A DNA stretch of 64,000 nucleotides from Anastatus disparis (taxonomy: Eukaryota; Arthropoda; Insecta; Hymenoptera; Eupelmidae): NCBI GenBank assembly GCA_017163975.1, contig JAFFSR010000291.1, forward strand, positions 4,035,001 through 4,099,000, read 5' to 3'. Each line of letters starts with the position of its first letter. Position 1 is the first letter of the stretch. Below the pieces are notes generated by a model. That model was not told the DNA's origin and did no database searches. It saw only the letters and a list, made by a program, of their open reading frames with translations. Position numbers and translations under genes: made by a program. Below are positions 1 to 12,592 of this stretch, piece after piece.

Positions 1-2025
1 CCATCACTATTGTGTCTAGGGCCCCACCGACACAATATGTAAGGTTACAATGAAAGATGCAATGAAAGGTTACAATAAAATATTGCTGGAAGGTTTCAGT
101 GCGCCCTTGCAGCAGGATTTCAAATAATAACACTGAAACCTTACTTCAATATTGCAGCAATCTTGCACGGAAACATTACGAAGAAACTATGCTGCAACCT
201 TGCAATAATGTTTCCAAAAAACATTTCACAAAAGATTGCTGCAACGTTACAATAAAATTTTACTGCAAAGTTTCAGTACAATCTTGCTGCAGCATTTCAA
301 ATAATAAGAACTATTAAATAATAAATTTAAAGAAAGATTAAAAATGAATTAAGAATTATAATATTTAAAAGGTTTCAAGAATTATGTGATCTTTTTGGCA
401 CCTAATTTTCTATAAAATATTTTTGTAACAGTTTTAAAAATTTTATTTTTCATATGTATGTTATATTTAAAAAAAATAGACTCATTATTTTAAAATGAAA
501 ATAAATTATATTTTACAACTTAAGCTTTATTTTAAAATAATTTCAACATTTCAGTATCCTAAACATTCAACTTTTTCTATGAAATCTTATCAAAATTAAT
601 GTATAACTTAACTTTGTATAAAAATAAAGAAATGAAATAATGATTGATACGCAAAGAAAAAAGATTACATTTTTGTCTTTAAAAAAATACATTAAAGAAA
701 GAATTTTTATGGGCATTGTTATTATTTCTATTTTTATAATTTGTTATCATTTATTATTCTATAATTTATTCAATTCTCTATTTATTTGTTGTACTTATTT
801 TTGTATCATCCATCCTTTGAACTGGCATCCTCTATACAGATGAACTTAAGCATGTACATAAATGTATAGTTTTTGATTTACTAAACACATTTAAAAGGTT
901 AATTTTTTTAGTATGTATATTGTTCTTTAAATTTAATTTTTATCATAGTTCACGGGTAAAAAATTTCGATTTTAGGTGAATATTGTTGGTAAAAAAAATT
1001 CCTTCGGCAGCTTATTCGGAAGCATTAATATAAGCGATATCAATTCGGATCCAAATCCAAATCGTTCCTTTTCTCAAAATATTACCCAAAAAACCTTAAA
1101 AAATAATACAAATTGGAAAAAAAATCCTATATGATTACTATAAAAACATATATTACAAGCAAATATATATACATAACAAAAATACATGATGATTATGTCC
1201 CTACGAAAGTTAGATAGATATATAAATATTAAAAGTGTGAAAGTAGTTCAAAATGAGAAATATATTTCGGAACTATATGCATTGTTCATTTGTATTATCG
1301 GGATACATCGGAAAACTACAAATATTCAAATAGTTTTATTTTTTTTCTATTAATTTATTAATCTTTTCATGCCAATCACCTATCATACAATAGTCTGTAA
1401 AAAAATATTTTTTTGGAGCGAAAAAACTTGAGTCATATTTATTATCGATTATACTAAACATAACAATTCATACTTTAAATTTTTTTATCATTCGAGAAAA
1501 AATTTTTAAAAACTAGAAAATTCTTTAAATTAAGATATAATATTTTTTTAAACACATGTTGTTTTAGTTCCATTATCGAAACACCTTAGTAGAAAATTTG
1601 ACATAATTGGGCATTTGGGCCGAATTCCTGGTTAACGAAAATTGAAACGACATTTATTTAACAATTCTAGAAATTCTTCGGATAAAATTTTTTAGATAAA
1701 TATCATTTCAAATTACAATTAATCAGAAATTGTGCCCAAAATATGGTCAATTTTCTACTAGAGCAAAAATTTTGTTCAATCGGATCTGACACGACTGTTA
1801 AATTCTCGATTTAGTATATTTTATGCATTAGGAACGTCAAATTCCCATATTAGAGAAAACAAAACTTATCAAATCTCGATTATAACCACCGACTAATTTA
1901 GTATAGGAAATTTTTATATTTTGAATTATGCAAAATAAATATTGTATGGGAATTCAATATTAATATTTCCAAAGTAGTTAAATTCAATTATATAAATGAT
2001 AAAATAATACGCCTTTGAAATTTTT
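1..2025. other. AT-rich flank, no supported gene
   Basis: No convincing coding region. The first ~310 bases are a degenerate repeat built on TTGCA, GCAA and AGGTTTCA words, resembling 27440-27715. Around 1589-1760 an imperfect inverted repeat (AGTAGAAAATT...AATTTTCTACT) suggests a decayed small element. Reading frames up to 72 codons (99-317, 640-843) have no recognisable features and look like chance in low-complexity DNA. Confidence 0.5.
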
Positions 2026-2029
2026 TTAA

Positions 2030-2555
2030 GGAGGCATGAGCGGGTTACGCCTAAAAGTATAGGATTATCTGAAACTAATACAAATAAAAGTAGAAACTCA
2101 GAGCTTTACAATGGTATAAAGAACAAATGGGGTCAACCATCAAATAAATGAGTAAAATGAAATTAAAATTTCGTAACTTTAACATGTAACCTTATGGAAT
2201 TAAATGCAAAATTATTCATTATTTTCAAATAAAAATATAGACACGTATAAAATGGTCATCAATCATTAGCTTTTTTTGTTAAGATTAAGATAAGCTATTT
2301 TTTAAATTGGGTTAATCACTGAAAAAAAAATTTATTTATGATTTAATAGAAAAAATTTCATGTGTTTTTGTGTTCTGTCAACATTGCATGGTTAGGGTTG
2401 GATCGAATGCGAGAAGAACACGCGGATAACATATGGAATCATACAGAACATACAGTTTTTAAAAACGTTAACAAAACAATGTTGACAGATCTAGGGCTAG
2501 AAATAAAATAAGTCGCATTCTACATTATCTACGATCTTAGCCCGCTCATGCCTCC
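2030..2555. mobile_element. MITE with TTAA target duplication (GGAGGCATGAGCGGG ends)
   Basis: Terminal inverted repeats GGAGGCATGAGCGGG bound a 526-bp non-coding element, with TTAA on both sides (2026-2029, 2556-2559). TTAA duplications are known for piggyBac and a few other DNA transposons. No transposase frame is present, so it is non-autonomous. A subterminal inverted pair around 2380 and 2480 (CTGTCAACATTG / CAATGTTGACAG) adds internal symmetry. Confidence 0.7.
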
Positions 2556-2563
2556 TTAACGGT

Positions 2564-2940
2564 AGGCCGGAGTAGAACCTGATACCAACTGAGTAGCAAT
2601 TGAGTTGTTTGTTATTTACTCAAGTTTTAATCGGTGTATCTTCAAATTAAAGGTCGAGCGCAATAGATATTATTATTATGAACATCTATGCACAAGAAAA
2701 AAAATATCTACCGGTTTGTTTTTGAGAAAAGTAAGTAACGCGAAAATATTATAAACATAAACTTTTACTTTGGTGTTACTTACTTTTCTCAAAAACAAAC
2801 TGGTAGATATTTTTTTTCTTGTGCATAGATGTTCGTAATAATAATATCTATTGCGCTCGACCTTTAATTTGAAGATACACCGATTAAAACTTGAGTAAAT
2901 AACAAAAATGCCAATTAGACAAGGACAGCGAATCCGGCCT
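2564..2940. mobile_element. Foldback MITE, ~130-bp arms
   Basis: The arms 2611-2745 and 2773-2903 are near-perfect inverted copies around a ~30-base spacer. An outer inverted octamer AGGCCGGA / TCCGGCCT (2564-2571, 2933-2940) may be the true terminus. No coding potential and no clear target duplication. Confidence 0.6.
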
Positions 2941-2949
2941 GCTCTTAAA

Positions 2950-4034
2950 GGTTTTATCGAAAGATTAAAAAATTGAACTAAATATCTTGCTTTGAAATAT
3001 TTCAGAAATATTTATGGAACTATTTTCCAAAATATTTCACTGAAATGTTTTGAAATATTTCACTGAAATTTTCTTGCTATGTGGAATGTGAAATATTTCG
3101 CAAAGCTTTGCAGAATCTTTCATAAAAGATTTTAGTAAAAAGTTTTAACAAAATTTTGAGTGGGCTTTAGGAGATAAATATAATAAAATATTGTTGAAAA
3201 ATTTATGAAATATTTCAGTAAGCCTTATTTCAAATTTCTCGACAGTATTTCATTGAAATATTTCAAAAAGTTTAATAAAAAGTTTCATAAATATTTTAAA
3301 TGCTGATCCACTTACGGTCGATATGAAATATTACATAAAGCTTTACAAAATCTTTCATAAAAGAATCCAGTGAAATGTTTCAACAATATTTCGAGTCGGC
3401 TTTGAGAAATCAAAAATTTCGCAAAGCAATATTCTTGAAATATCTACAAAATTTTTCAGGAAGCCTTATTTGAAAGTTTCTGACAATATTTCATTGAAAC
3501 ATTTCTGAAAAGTTTAATGAAATGTTTCATAAATATTTCAGATTTTTATCCACTTATGACCGATATGAAATATTACATAAAACTTTACAAAATCTTACAT
3601 GAAAGATTTTAGTGAAATATTTAAACAATATTTCAAGTCGGCTTTGGGAGATTGAAAATCTTGCTGAGTAATATTGCTAAAATATTTATGAAATAATTTA
3701 AGAAGCCTTATTTGAAAGTTTCCAAAAATATTTCATTGAAACATTTTAGAAAGGTTTAATAAAATATTTTATAAATATTTCATGCTTGTTTAGACACGCA
3801 TCGATATTTATCGTTAATGCGAGCCACCTTGTGGCCCGTTTTAAAAGCGCAGCATCGTTTATGATGCAAAACCTTCTCCGTGAAGTCAGCTTTGGGATAT
3901 CAAAAATCTTGCTGAGTAATATTGCTAAAATATTTATAAAATATTTTAGGAAGCCTTATTTGAAAGTTTTTAACAGTATTTAATTGAAACATTTCTGAAA
4001 AGTTCGATAAAATATTCTATAAATATTTCAGATT
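2950..4034. repeat. ~240-bp tandem repeat rich in GAAATATTTC
   Basis: Diverged units repeat about every 240 bases, marked by CACTTAYGRYCGATATGAAA at about 3310 and 3551, a corrupted copy near 3795, and the next after the Polinton at 21771. GAAATATTTC and AAGCTTTACAAAATCTTTC recur in each unit. The Polinton is inserted in this array. No gene seen; the 65-codon frame at 3786 is a chance product of the repeat. Confidence 0.75.
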
Positions 4035-4040
4035 TAGATC

Positions 4041-4601
4041 AGTAGATGAGCTATGCAGGTTCGAGCACATGCGGGTTCGAGCACAGGCCGGTTCTAATTC
4101 ACCTGTGCTCGAATTGAAATGTGCTCAAACCCGCATAGGGTTTTGGAGGGTGGGGGAACCCATATGTGTCGGAAACGACCTAGAGTGGGGGAACCCAAGC
4201 GATGTTTTACGTGATATTGAGAGAGAAACAGCTGATTGATCCAGAAATGATAACAGCTGATCGAGCCAGGGAGGGGGAACCTTTTCTAACCCAAGGATTG
4301 AGAGAGAAACAGCTGATTGAGCCAGGGAGGGGGAACCTTTTCTAACCCAAGCGATGTTTTACGTGCGGACGATGAAACAGCTGATTGAGCCAGAAATTAT
4401 TTCGGAAGGGGAATTTTTTTCTAACCCAAGGCTTGAGAGAGAAACAGCTGATTGAGCTAGAAATTATTTAGGAAGGGGAATTTTTTTTCTAACCCAAGGA
4501 TTGAGAGAGAAACAGCTGATTGAGCCAGAAATGATTTGGGGAGAGGGAACCTTTTCGAACCCAAGTGAGTCAGGATCGAGCGGCGAGGACCCAGCCGCTG
4601 G
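4041..4601. repeat. Polinton left terminal inverted repeat
   Basis: Matches the reverse complement of 21262-21764. The outermost ~95 bases are themselves partly self-complementary (GGTTCGAGCACA against TGTGCTCGAA/TGTGCTCAAACC), so each end could fold into a hairpin. Inward are four to five imperfect ~60-70-bp direct subrepeats containing GAAACAGCTGATTGAGCC and GGGGGAACC. The left copy is longer than the right because subrepeat number differs. Confidence 0.9.
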
Positions 4602-4720
4602 CCGCTTGGTACCCATGAAAAATTTCTAAAGTTTCACAATTTTTATTTTTTAATACTTTTTATATTTATTTAATTATTATAAATCGAATAAAAATTATTT
4701 AAGCATTAAAAAAAATTTTT

Positions 4721-4792
4721 GACTTTGGTCGGAATCGAACCCACGACCCTTTGGACGCGAGGCGAGCGCGTATACCACTACGCCACGGAGCC
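4721..4792 (-). tRNA. tRNA-like sequence, probably degenerate or SINE-type pol III unit
   Basis: Read on the minus strand, 72 bases fit a tRNA layout: 5' acceptor GGCTCCG, a perfect A-box-like TGGCGTAGTGG, D stem GCGT/ACGC and a B box GGTTCGATTCC in a T arm with 4 of 5 pairs. The anticodon stem does not pair and the acceptor stem has two mismatches, so it is unlikely to be a working tRNA; the nominal anticodon would be CGC. It lies inside the Polinton just past the left terminal repeat. It could be a tRNA pseudogene, the head of a tRNA-derived SINE, or a pol III promoter used by the element. Confidence 0.45.
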
Positions 4793-4801
4793 ACCGTACT
4801 A

Positions 4802-5462
4802 GGGAGATTTTAAAACTTGTATAATAGATGCTCCCCCCGATTTTCACATTCTTCTTTATTATTAATAATTATATATCTGTATACGCTTATAGATTAAAAT
4901 AATAAGGTATATAAAAAGTATTAACTATAATTTATTAGTATTATCTGCGTGTATAATATAGTTATAGCTTAGAATAATAGCGATCTACTTTACCTACACG
5001 ATGCATATAAGTTAACACTAGAGAGTCTAGTGAATTTTAAAACTAGTAGGAGTAACACGTTAGTTACACCCTCTGCGAGAGAAACTTACTATCTACAAGT
5101 CTTATTCCTTATGCTATGATTCCTATCAAAGAAACTGTATACAGAATGTATTGCATATTCATGTTCCTATCGTTTCCATGAAAGTAATATCTTTATAATG
5201 GGAACTCAGATATTTGAATCATGATTTTGGCGCGAATAGCGGTCTTGATCATGTGGTTAGAAGACGCCATTTTGAATATCATCGATAAAAACCATCTGAG
5301 CCATCACGTGTTAAAAAAAAAGTTTCAGCTGTTAATATGCAAAGATCGTAAGTACAAATGTATAAATATATTATATTATAATATTATATATATATATATG
5401 AAAATAAACAAACATTTATAATAATTTTTTTTTTTTCAATTCCAAGGGGACCTAAGACAAAA
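4802..5462. other. AT-rich Polinton left-arm spacer with possible splice sites
   Basis: No recognised gene. A donor-like GTAAGT at 5348 and an acceptor-like tract ending CCAAG at about 5445 could join a short upstream reading frame (phase 2, stop at about 5286) to the open frame at 5463. Otherwise low-complexity sequence. Confidence 0.3.
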
Positions 5463-5741
5463 ATGATCGAGTTATTTTTTTATACAGGCGTACAAGAATT
5501 TGGATCTTTACAGTCATTTACTAATCATTTAACCGAATCATATAATGATGTAGAATCATTTTTCATAAAATGGGGGATAAAACTTTTTACATCTTTCTCA
5601 TTATTGATGCGTGAGGCTATCAAGAGAATAATGCAAGAAAATGTTCAAATTGAACGAGAGAAGTTTAGAACATTTGTAAAAATTATAGCTCGAAGAACAA
5701 ATGTAGATATATTTTGTGAAATAATAGACCAGCTTAAATAA
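5463..5741 (+). CDS. Hypothetical protein, possible BESS-motif exon
   Basis: A 92-codon open frame starting MIELFFYTGV. Residues ~27-60 (DVESFFIKWG ... REAIKRIMQ) have the spacing of a BESS motif, the protein-interaction helix pair at the C-terminus of insect MADF-BESS regulators: an acidic residue followed by FF, then a basic-rich second helix. This resemblance is by eye and weak. A polypyrimidine tract and AG lie ~18 bases upstream of the ATG, so this may be a 3' exon of a captured or inserted gene. It has no counterpart in the usual Polinton set and lies in the atypical left arm. It could also be chance coding in AT-rich DNA. Confidence 0.3.
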   Translation: MIELFFYTGVQEFGSLQSFTNHLTESYNDVESFFIKWGIKLFTSFSLLMREAIKRIMQENVQIEREKFRTFVKIIARRTNVDIFCEIIDQLK

Positions 5742-5892
5742 TAAATACATATAAAAAAGAAAAGTAAAGCTTATTTTTTTATATGTATTTTATTTGTATT
5801 TTTTTTTTAAAATAAAATATAGTATTTTTTCATATAAGTGTGTATGTGTATAACTCATTTATTTCTTCACTTATCCACTCATACATATATAT

Positions 5893-6102
<210 letters not shown>

Positions 6103-6127
6103 ATGACTACATTAAAAAAAAAAAAAA

Positions 6128-8400
6128 ATATTTCCATTCAACTAATTTTTATTATTTTAAAACATATTCTTATTGTTGTCATGAATATGTATTTTAATAT
6201 AAAAAAACTAAAAGCAAATAAATTAAACTAAGTTCAGAAACTTCAAAGCTATTTTACTTTGAACAATAAATCTTATGATTTATTGTTCAAAGCTATTAAA
6301 TCTTTTACATTTAATAAATGGTATATATGATTGAGTATGTATAATATGCTTTAAACATTAAGAATAGATAAATCTTATTGTTTATAGTCATATACATTTA
6401 TAAAAATCTCAATTTGAGACTATTAATTTGTATTTTTTAAATTTTGTCTTTAATCGAAGAAAATTGCTATTATCAATTTTTCATATCTCAAAAACTGAAA
6501 GAGATAGGAGTCTGATAATTGATATATAACTTTTTTAATATTTAATAAATACTATAAAAAGTTATTCCAAGAGCCTAAGATATTTATTTCTTGACTTGTG
6601 CCTATACTTGAGATTTGTATATTTCATAAATGTATGTATCAGGGTACCAAGTATGGATAATATATGATAAACAGTCTTAGAATAACTTTTGTTTTCATCT
6701 AATAAATGCAACAAATTATCATGCTAATTTCTAGATTTCTATTTCTTTTAGTTTCTGAGATCACACATATGGCTGATAGCTCTACGCAGGCTACATTTTT
6801 CCAAATATGTATTAAACTAATTTTTATTACTTTAAAACATATTCTTATTGTTGTAATGAATATATATTTTAATATAAAAAACTAAAAGCAACTAAATTAA
6901 ACTATTTTAAGTCCAGAAACTTAAAAGCTACTTTACTTTGAACAATAAACCTTATGGTTTATCTCAAAGCTATTAAATCTTTTACATTTAATAAATGGTA
7001 TATATAATTGAGTATGTGTAATATGTTTTAAACAATAAGATTTAAGTTATTATATTTTATACATTATAATTTATGATTTATAAGATTAAGTAATATGTTT
7101 CAAGCACTAAAACTAATTTTTGCAAAATATAGCTACTATCGTTCCAAATTGAAATAGCAAATATCTGATATCTCTGAAGCTAGAGAACATAGAGATTTAA
7201 AAATTTTCATAGAAGTTTGTTTCACCTAGTAGATGAAAATAAAATACTTGCTCATGACATAACTCATAAAGTTTAAAATTTCATTCAAAAAAGTTATAGC
7301 TAAAAAAATGAATCCATTTATTGTGTTATACAAAATTTATGCTCAAATCTATATTAAAATATAATAAATCTAATATTTAACTTAAATAATGTAAAAAAAA
7401 ATATCATATGGGATTGATTTCAAGCATCAAAAGTAGTTGAAATGCACTAAAACTAATTTTTGCAAAATATAGCTGCTATCGTTCCAAATTGAAATAGCAA
7501 ATATCTGATATCTCTGAAGCTAGAGAACATAGAGATTTAAAAATTTTCATAGAAGTTTGTTTCAACTAGTAGATGAAGATAAAATACTTGCTTATGACAT
7601 AACTCATAAAGTTTAAAATTTGATTCAAAAAGTTATAGCTAAAAATGAATCCATTTATAGTGCTATACAAAATTTATGCTCAAATCTATATTAAAATATA
7701 ATGAATCTAATATTTAACTTTAATAATGCAAAAAAAATATCATATGGAATTGATTTCAAGCATGAAATAGATATGTAATATTACAATAAGTTATATTATG
7801 CTTAAATATTCTCACCAAAGCAATAAGTAATTAGATTTAAATTAATTCATATGCATTTTTTCAAAAATATTAGTTATCAGCTTTTTCCACTATTATACAT
7901 TTTTCATATCTCAAAAACTAAAAGAGATAGAGATCTGAAAATTTATATATAACTTTGTTATATTTGAAAAATAATATAGAAAGTTATTCCAAGACTCTAA
8001 GCTGATTATTTCTTCATTTTCTCAATGCAAAGTGATGTATTAAACTAGCGAAAGATTCAATTTTTTATAAAAGTCATTTATTAGACCAATTTAAATTTAT
8101 ATTTACATGAAAGTTATAACATTTTAAATATATTTATTGAAAATCATTATTTAGTCTTAATAAAAATTCTAAATTATTAAAAATTAACCTATAAAAAAGA
8201 AATTGTCTTTATTTTTTTCAAGTCTCAAATTGTTGGAGCTTTGAAAATTTTTATCTAAACTAATAAGATAGGTTATGAAAGGAATGGTTATATTTTTATT
8301 AATCTCAAGTTTAATTTATTGAAATATAAATTACAATAATAGTTCATGAATGTTGAGAGTTTCAATTAATGCTCTCATAACCAGTCACATAACCTCTACA
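6128..8400. repeat. Duplicated AT-rich blocks in Polinton left arm
   Basis: Non-coding DNA made of diverged duplications. 6128-6370 matches 6806-7045. A ~340-bp unit is tandemly repeated (7104-7443 and 7444-7765). The block at 6477-6600 recurs at 7906-8020. Shared words include TTTTTCATATCTCAAAAACT and AGTTATTCCAAGA. No gene recognised. Confidence 0.7.
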
Positions 8401-8521
8401 ATCATTCCTAACCTTAAATCATGTATTTTATGATGAACCTTGCTGACTGAAGCGAGTCAAAGAAATGAATTTCAGAATCGAGCTCATCTTCTTTTATACT
8501 CGTGAAAAAGGTTATGTCGAA

Positions 8522-8628
8522 AGTGGGGGTAGAACTTCAACGCGTTTCCCCCCTCTTCGCGCGCGCAGGCATTCCCCCACCCAATCCTCGCGTATATAAG
8601 AAGGTGCTTTCGAGAGGGCAACTCAGTT
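8522..8628 (+). promoter_or_regulatory. polB promoter: AGTGGGGGTAG box, TATA box, arthropod initiator
   Basis: AGTGGGGGTAG at 8522-8532, TATATAAG at 8593-8600 and TCAGTT at 8623-8628 (A+1 at 8625, 32 bases from the TATA start). The polB ATG at 8660 follows. TATA-to-initiator spacing and TCAGT match arthropod RNA polymerase II core promoters. Confidence 0.7.
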
Positions 8629-10377
8629 CATTGGGAATCATCGTCTTTGAAGAAGCATCATGGCAACCGCAGAGTATTTCAAGTATACAGCACGTTTGCT
8701 GTTCGAATCGTATCAGCATACGATGGCCGGAAAAGCCAACGCTGACGATATACGTAGATGGCTTAATCTCGGTAACGCAGCTCTTGAAAACGCTAATTTG
8801 TTGAGTCGTTCGGTAAACTTAACTGTCGCGGATAAACAGAAACTGCAAGTTGCCGTAGCTCTTATCAAAAGTGTTTTAAAATTATCAAGTGCTCATCATA
8901 GTGTAATTATAGGTTATGGTGTCACTCCTGCTACTGATCCTAGAGTCAGTTGGGACGACGTTGACAGTGCGTTCGAAAATCGAATTCAAACAGGTGTAAT
9001 CACAAATCACAAGCATCTAGACATTCAACGTTTCTTGAAAGATGCTAAACGTGAATTGATCGCGCAAGTTAATAAGTCTCTGGAAGAGCATCCTGCTATA
9101 AAAGTTAATACAACGTTGTCTGCTGAATATATGATTGTGAAAGATGATATTCAAACTTATGACATCAAGTATTTCAATACAAAGTCCGCTTATATATATT
9201 CAACAACTAACCTCGATGAGTGGTATGCATTGAACATTGAACAGCCCATCAGGACTGACATGGAAGAATTTGCTGAACAGCAATCAGGCTGGACTCTACG
9301 AGCAATTCTGAATTTAGTTGTGAATATTAATAAATATAATCCTATGAGAGGAAGTAATTCATTCGTTGAAGTGCCTGATTTTATTAAGAAAAAGTATGCT
9401 TGTGTAAACGTTCAGAACAAAGACGATCAGTGTTTCAAGTGGGCTATTCTGTCAGCTTTGCATCCAGTAAAGAGAAATCCTAATAGAATTTCATCGTATA
9501 AAAAGTATGAAGATGAATTGAATTTTGACGGAATAGAGTTTCCAGTGGATCCAAAAGATGTTGGAAAATTTGAAAAACAAAACGATATTTCTGTAAATAT
9601 TTATTTTTTGAAAAAGACTGGAAATAAGTTCATTGTTCTACCGCGACATGTAACATCTAGCAAGAAAGATAGACATGTAAATCTTCTTTTAGTTGAGAAA
9701 TATTACGTTGATGAAGAAGAAGAAGAAGAAGAAGAAGAAGAAGAAGAACTTGACGACTCTTTTAACGTCATTGATTATAAACATCACTACGTTTGGATAA
9801 AAAATCTTTCTCGATTAGTGGGAAGTCAATTGAGTGCTACAAAACGTCAAACCCACATTTGTGATCGATGTTTGCATTATTTTTTAACGGCTGAAAAATT
9901 AGCAGCACACGTTACTGACTGCGAGAATTTAAACAAATGCAAAATTACTCTTCCAGACAAAAGAGATAGTATACTGAAATTCAAAAATTTCACAAACAAT
10001 ATTCCTGTGCCGTTTGTGATTTATGCTGACTTCGAATGCTTGCTTCAATCAATAGAAAATGAAAAACGCGCCTATCAACTGCATGAGGCTTTCAGCGTTG
10101 GATATTTCGTCAAGTGTAACTACGATGACGCTTTATCAGAATATAAAAGTTATAGACAAAATGATCTATTAGACGAAGCACCTGCCAAATGGTTTGTGGA
10201 AAATCTACACGCGTTAGCCTTGAAATTGCAAGATATGTATAAGAATCCACGACCAATGAGAGATTTGACACCATTAGAAAAGATACGATTTGATAGTGCG
10301 CGTTTGTGCCATATCTGTCAAAAACCTTTTACTCCTGAAGAAAAGAAAGTGAGAGATCACTGTCATCTCACTGGAGA

Positions 10378-10440
10378 GTAAGTATCAATATTTTTTACAA
10401 TCTTTATTAATTCTTGACTAAACAAACATTTTTTTTTCAG
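10378..10440 (+). other. Spliceosomal intron 1 of polB
   Basis: Starts GTAAGT and ends in a T-rich tract plus CAG; 63 bases. Removing it restores the conserved polymerase block DHCHLTGEYRG across the junction, whereas reading through hits TAA at once. Confidence 0.85.
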
Positions 10441-11112
10441 ATATCGTGGACCTGCTCATAATGCATGTAATATAATGTATCAAGATTCCCGCACGATACC
10501 AGTGATTTTTCACAACCTGAGTGGTTATGATGCGCACATTTTTATCAAAGAGATCGCTACATGCTTCCCTGGGCGAGTGACTCTTCTTCCACAAACAAAG
10601 GAAAAATACATTTCTTTCACAAAATTTGTGGAAGGGACAGACATTAACTTGCGCTTTATCGACTCGTTCCGATTCATGGCGTCGTCGCTGGACAAGCTGT
10701 CTTCATACTTGGAGAATCACGACATAGTAGATAAAGTCTTCGAACAAACCGATGGATATTCCACTGATCAAATCATGCTTTTAAAGAGAAAAGGTGTCTT
10801 CCCGTATGACTACATCAGCTCTTTGAATAAGCTGGAAGAAATTGAACTTCCATCCAAAGAAAATTTCTACAGCAGCCTATACCAAGCTCACATAAGTGAG
10901 GAAGATTATGAACATGCAAAACAAGTTTGGCAGACATTCAATATTCAAACACTCGGACAGTACTCTGATTTGTATCTCAAAACTGATGTTTACTCCTTGC
11001 TGAAGTGTTTGAGAATTTCAGAAAGAATTGTCTCGCGGTATACGACTTGGATCCTGCCCACTATTACACTACTCCTGGATTGACGTGGGATGCTATGCTA
11101 AAGTATACTGAG

Positions 11113-11168
11113 GTTCAATTTTTTTTTTCCTACTTTATTTCTTTCATAACTAATATCAATGTTTGCAG
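11113..11168 (+). other. Spliceosomal intron 2 of polB
   Basis: GTTCAA donor, long T tract and TTTGCAG acceptor; 56 bases. It joins the conserved KYTE and VKLELLTD segments in phase 0. The upstream segment is already out of frame with exon 1 because of the frameshift near 11010. Confidence 0.75.
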
Positions 11169-12592
11169 GTAAAATTAGAGCTTTTGACTGATATTGACAT
11201 GCTCATGTTCATCGAACGAGGCATACGAGGAGGAATCAGTCAGTGCTGCAATCGCTATGGCAAAGCGAATAATCCCTACATGGGACAAGACTATAGTCCT
11301 AACGAGGATGAAAAATATTTGATGTACTTCGACGTCAATAACTTGTAGGGTTGGGCAATGACTGAACCCTTACCATCTGGTGGCTTCAGATGGATAGATA
11401 ACCTGGACAGATATGACTTCTTTGATATCCCTGATGACTATCCATTCGGTTACATACTGGAAGTGGACTTGGAATATCCTCAATCTCTACACGATGAACA
11501 CAAGGATATGCCATTTTGCGCCGAGCACAGAGCGCCCGAAAATTCAAAACAGAAAAAATTGATGACCACTCTTCACGACAAAGAGCGTTACGTGCTTCAT
11601 TATCGAGCACTGAAGCAGGCATTACTTCACGGATTACGTCTCAAGAAGATCCACCGAGCACTCCAATTCGATCAAAGTCGCTGGCTCAAGAAATATATCG
11701 ACTTGAACAGCGAGAAGAGAAAAAATGCCAAGAATGAGTTCGAGAAGATGCTCTTCATACTTTTCAATAACGCTGTTTATGGGAAAACCATGGAAAACGA
11801 GCGAAAACACGTTGATATCAAGCTCGTGAATAAGTGGGAAGGACGCTACGGTGCTGAGGCGCTCATCGCCAGACCAAATTTCAGTAGCTGCGCCATCTTC
11901 GATGAAAATCTTGTGGCTATTCAACTTTTACGAACGGAAATTTGCATCAGAAAACCCATCTACATCGGGCTCTCTGTACTGGACTTGTCCAAGACCTTAG
12001 TATACCGCTTCCATTACGATTACATGTTGGATAATGTTGCAAAAGGAGAAGGAAATTGCAAGCTATTGTATACGGATACCGATAGCTTGGTATACGAGAT
12101 GACCAACATAGATATGTATCAAATTATGAAAAGAGACATCCACGAATTCGTCACCTCTGACTACCCCCAGCCAAACCAGTTCAACATTCCTCCTGCCAAT
12201 AAGAAAATTGTTGGTTTGATGAAGGACGAATGCAACGGGAACATCATGCTGGAATTCGTTGGACTGAGGAGTAAAATGTACAGCGTCAGAGTCGAAAATC
12301 AGAAGACGATAAAGAAAGCCAAGGGAGTGAAGAGTTCAGTAGTCAAAGCAATCATCACTTTCGATGATTACATCGATTGTTTGAAAACAAAAGAAATCAA
12401 GATTCGAGAACAGAGAAACATAAGATCTCGCAACCACCAACTGTACACTGAGAAGGAGACTAAGATCGCTCTCAGTGCACATGACGACAAAAGATTTCTT
12501 CAAGAAGAAACTACGGACACTCTTCCTTGGGGTAACTACCTTGCAAGATCACGAAATCCAGAACTAGCAGATATCGAGCCGCTGGATCCCGA

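Noticed and set aside
8502..8804. 100-codon frame overlapping the polB start
   Set aside because: Covers the polB promoter and start in another frame; shadow.
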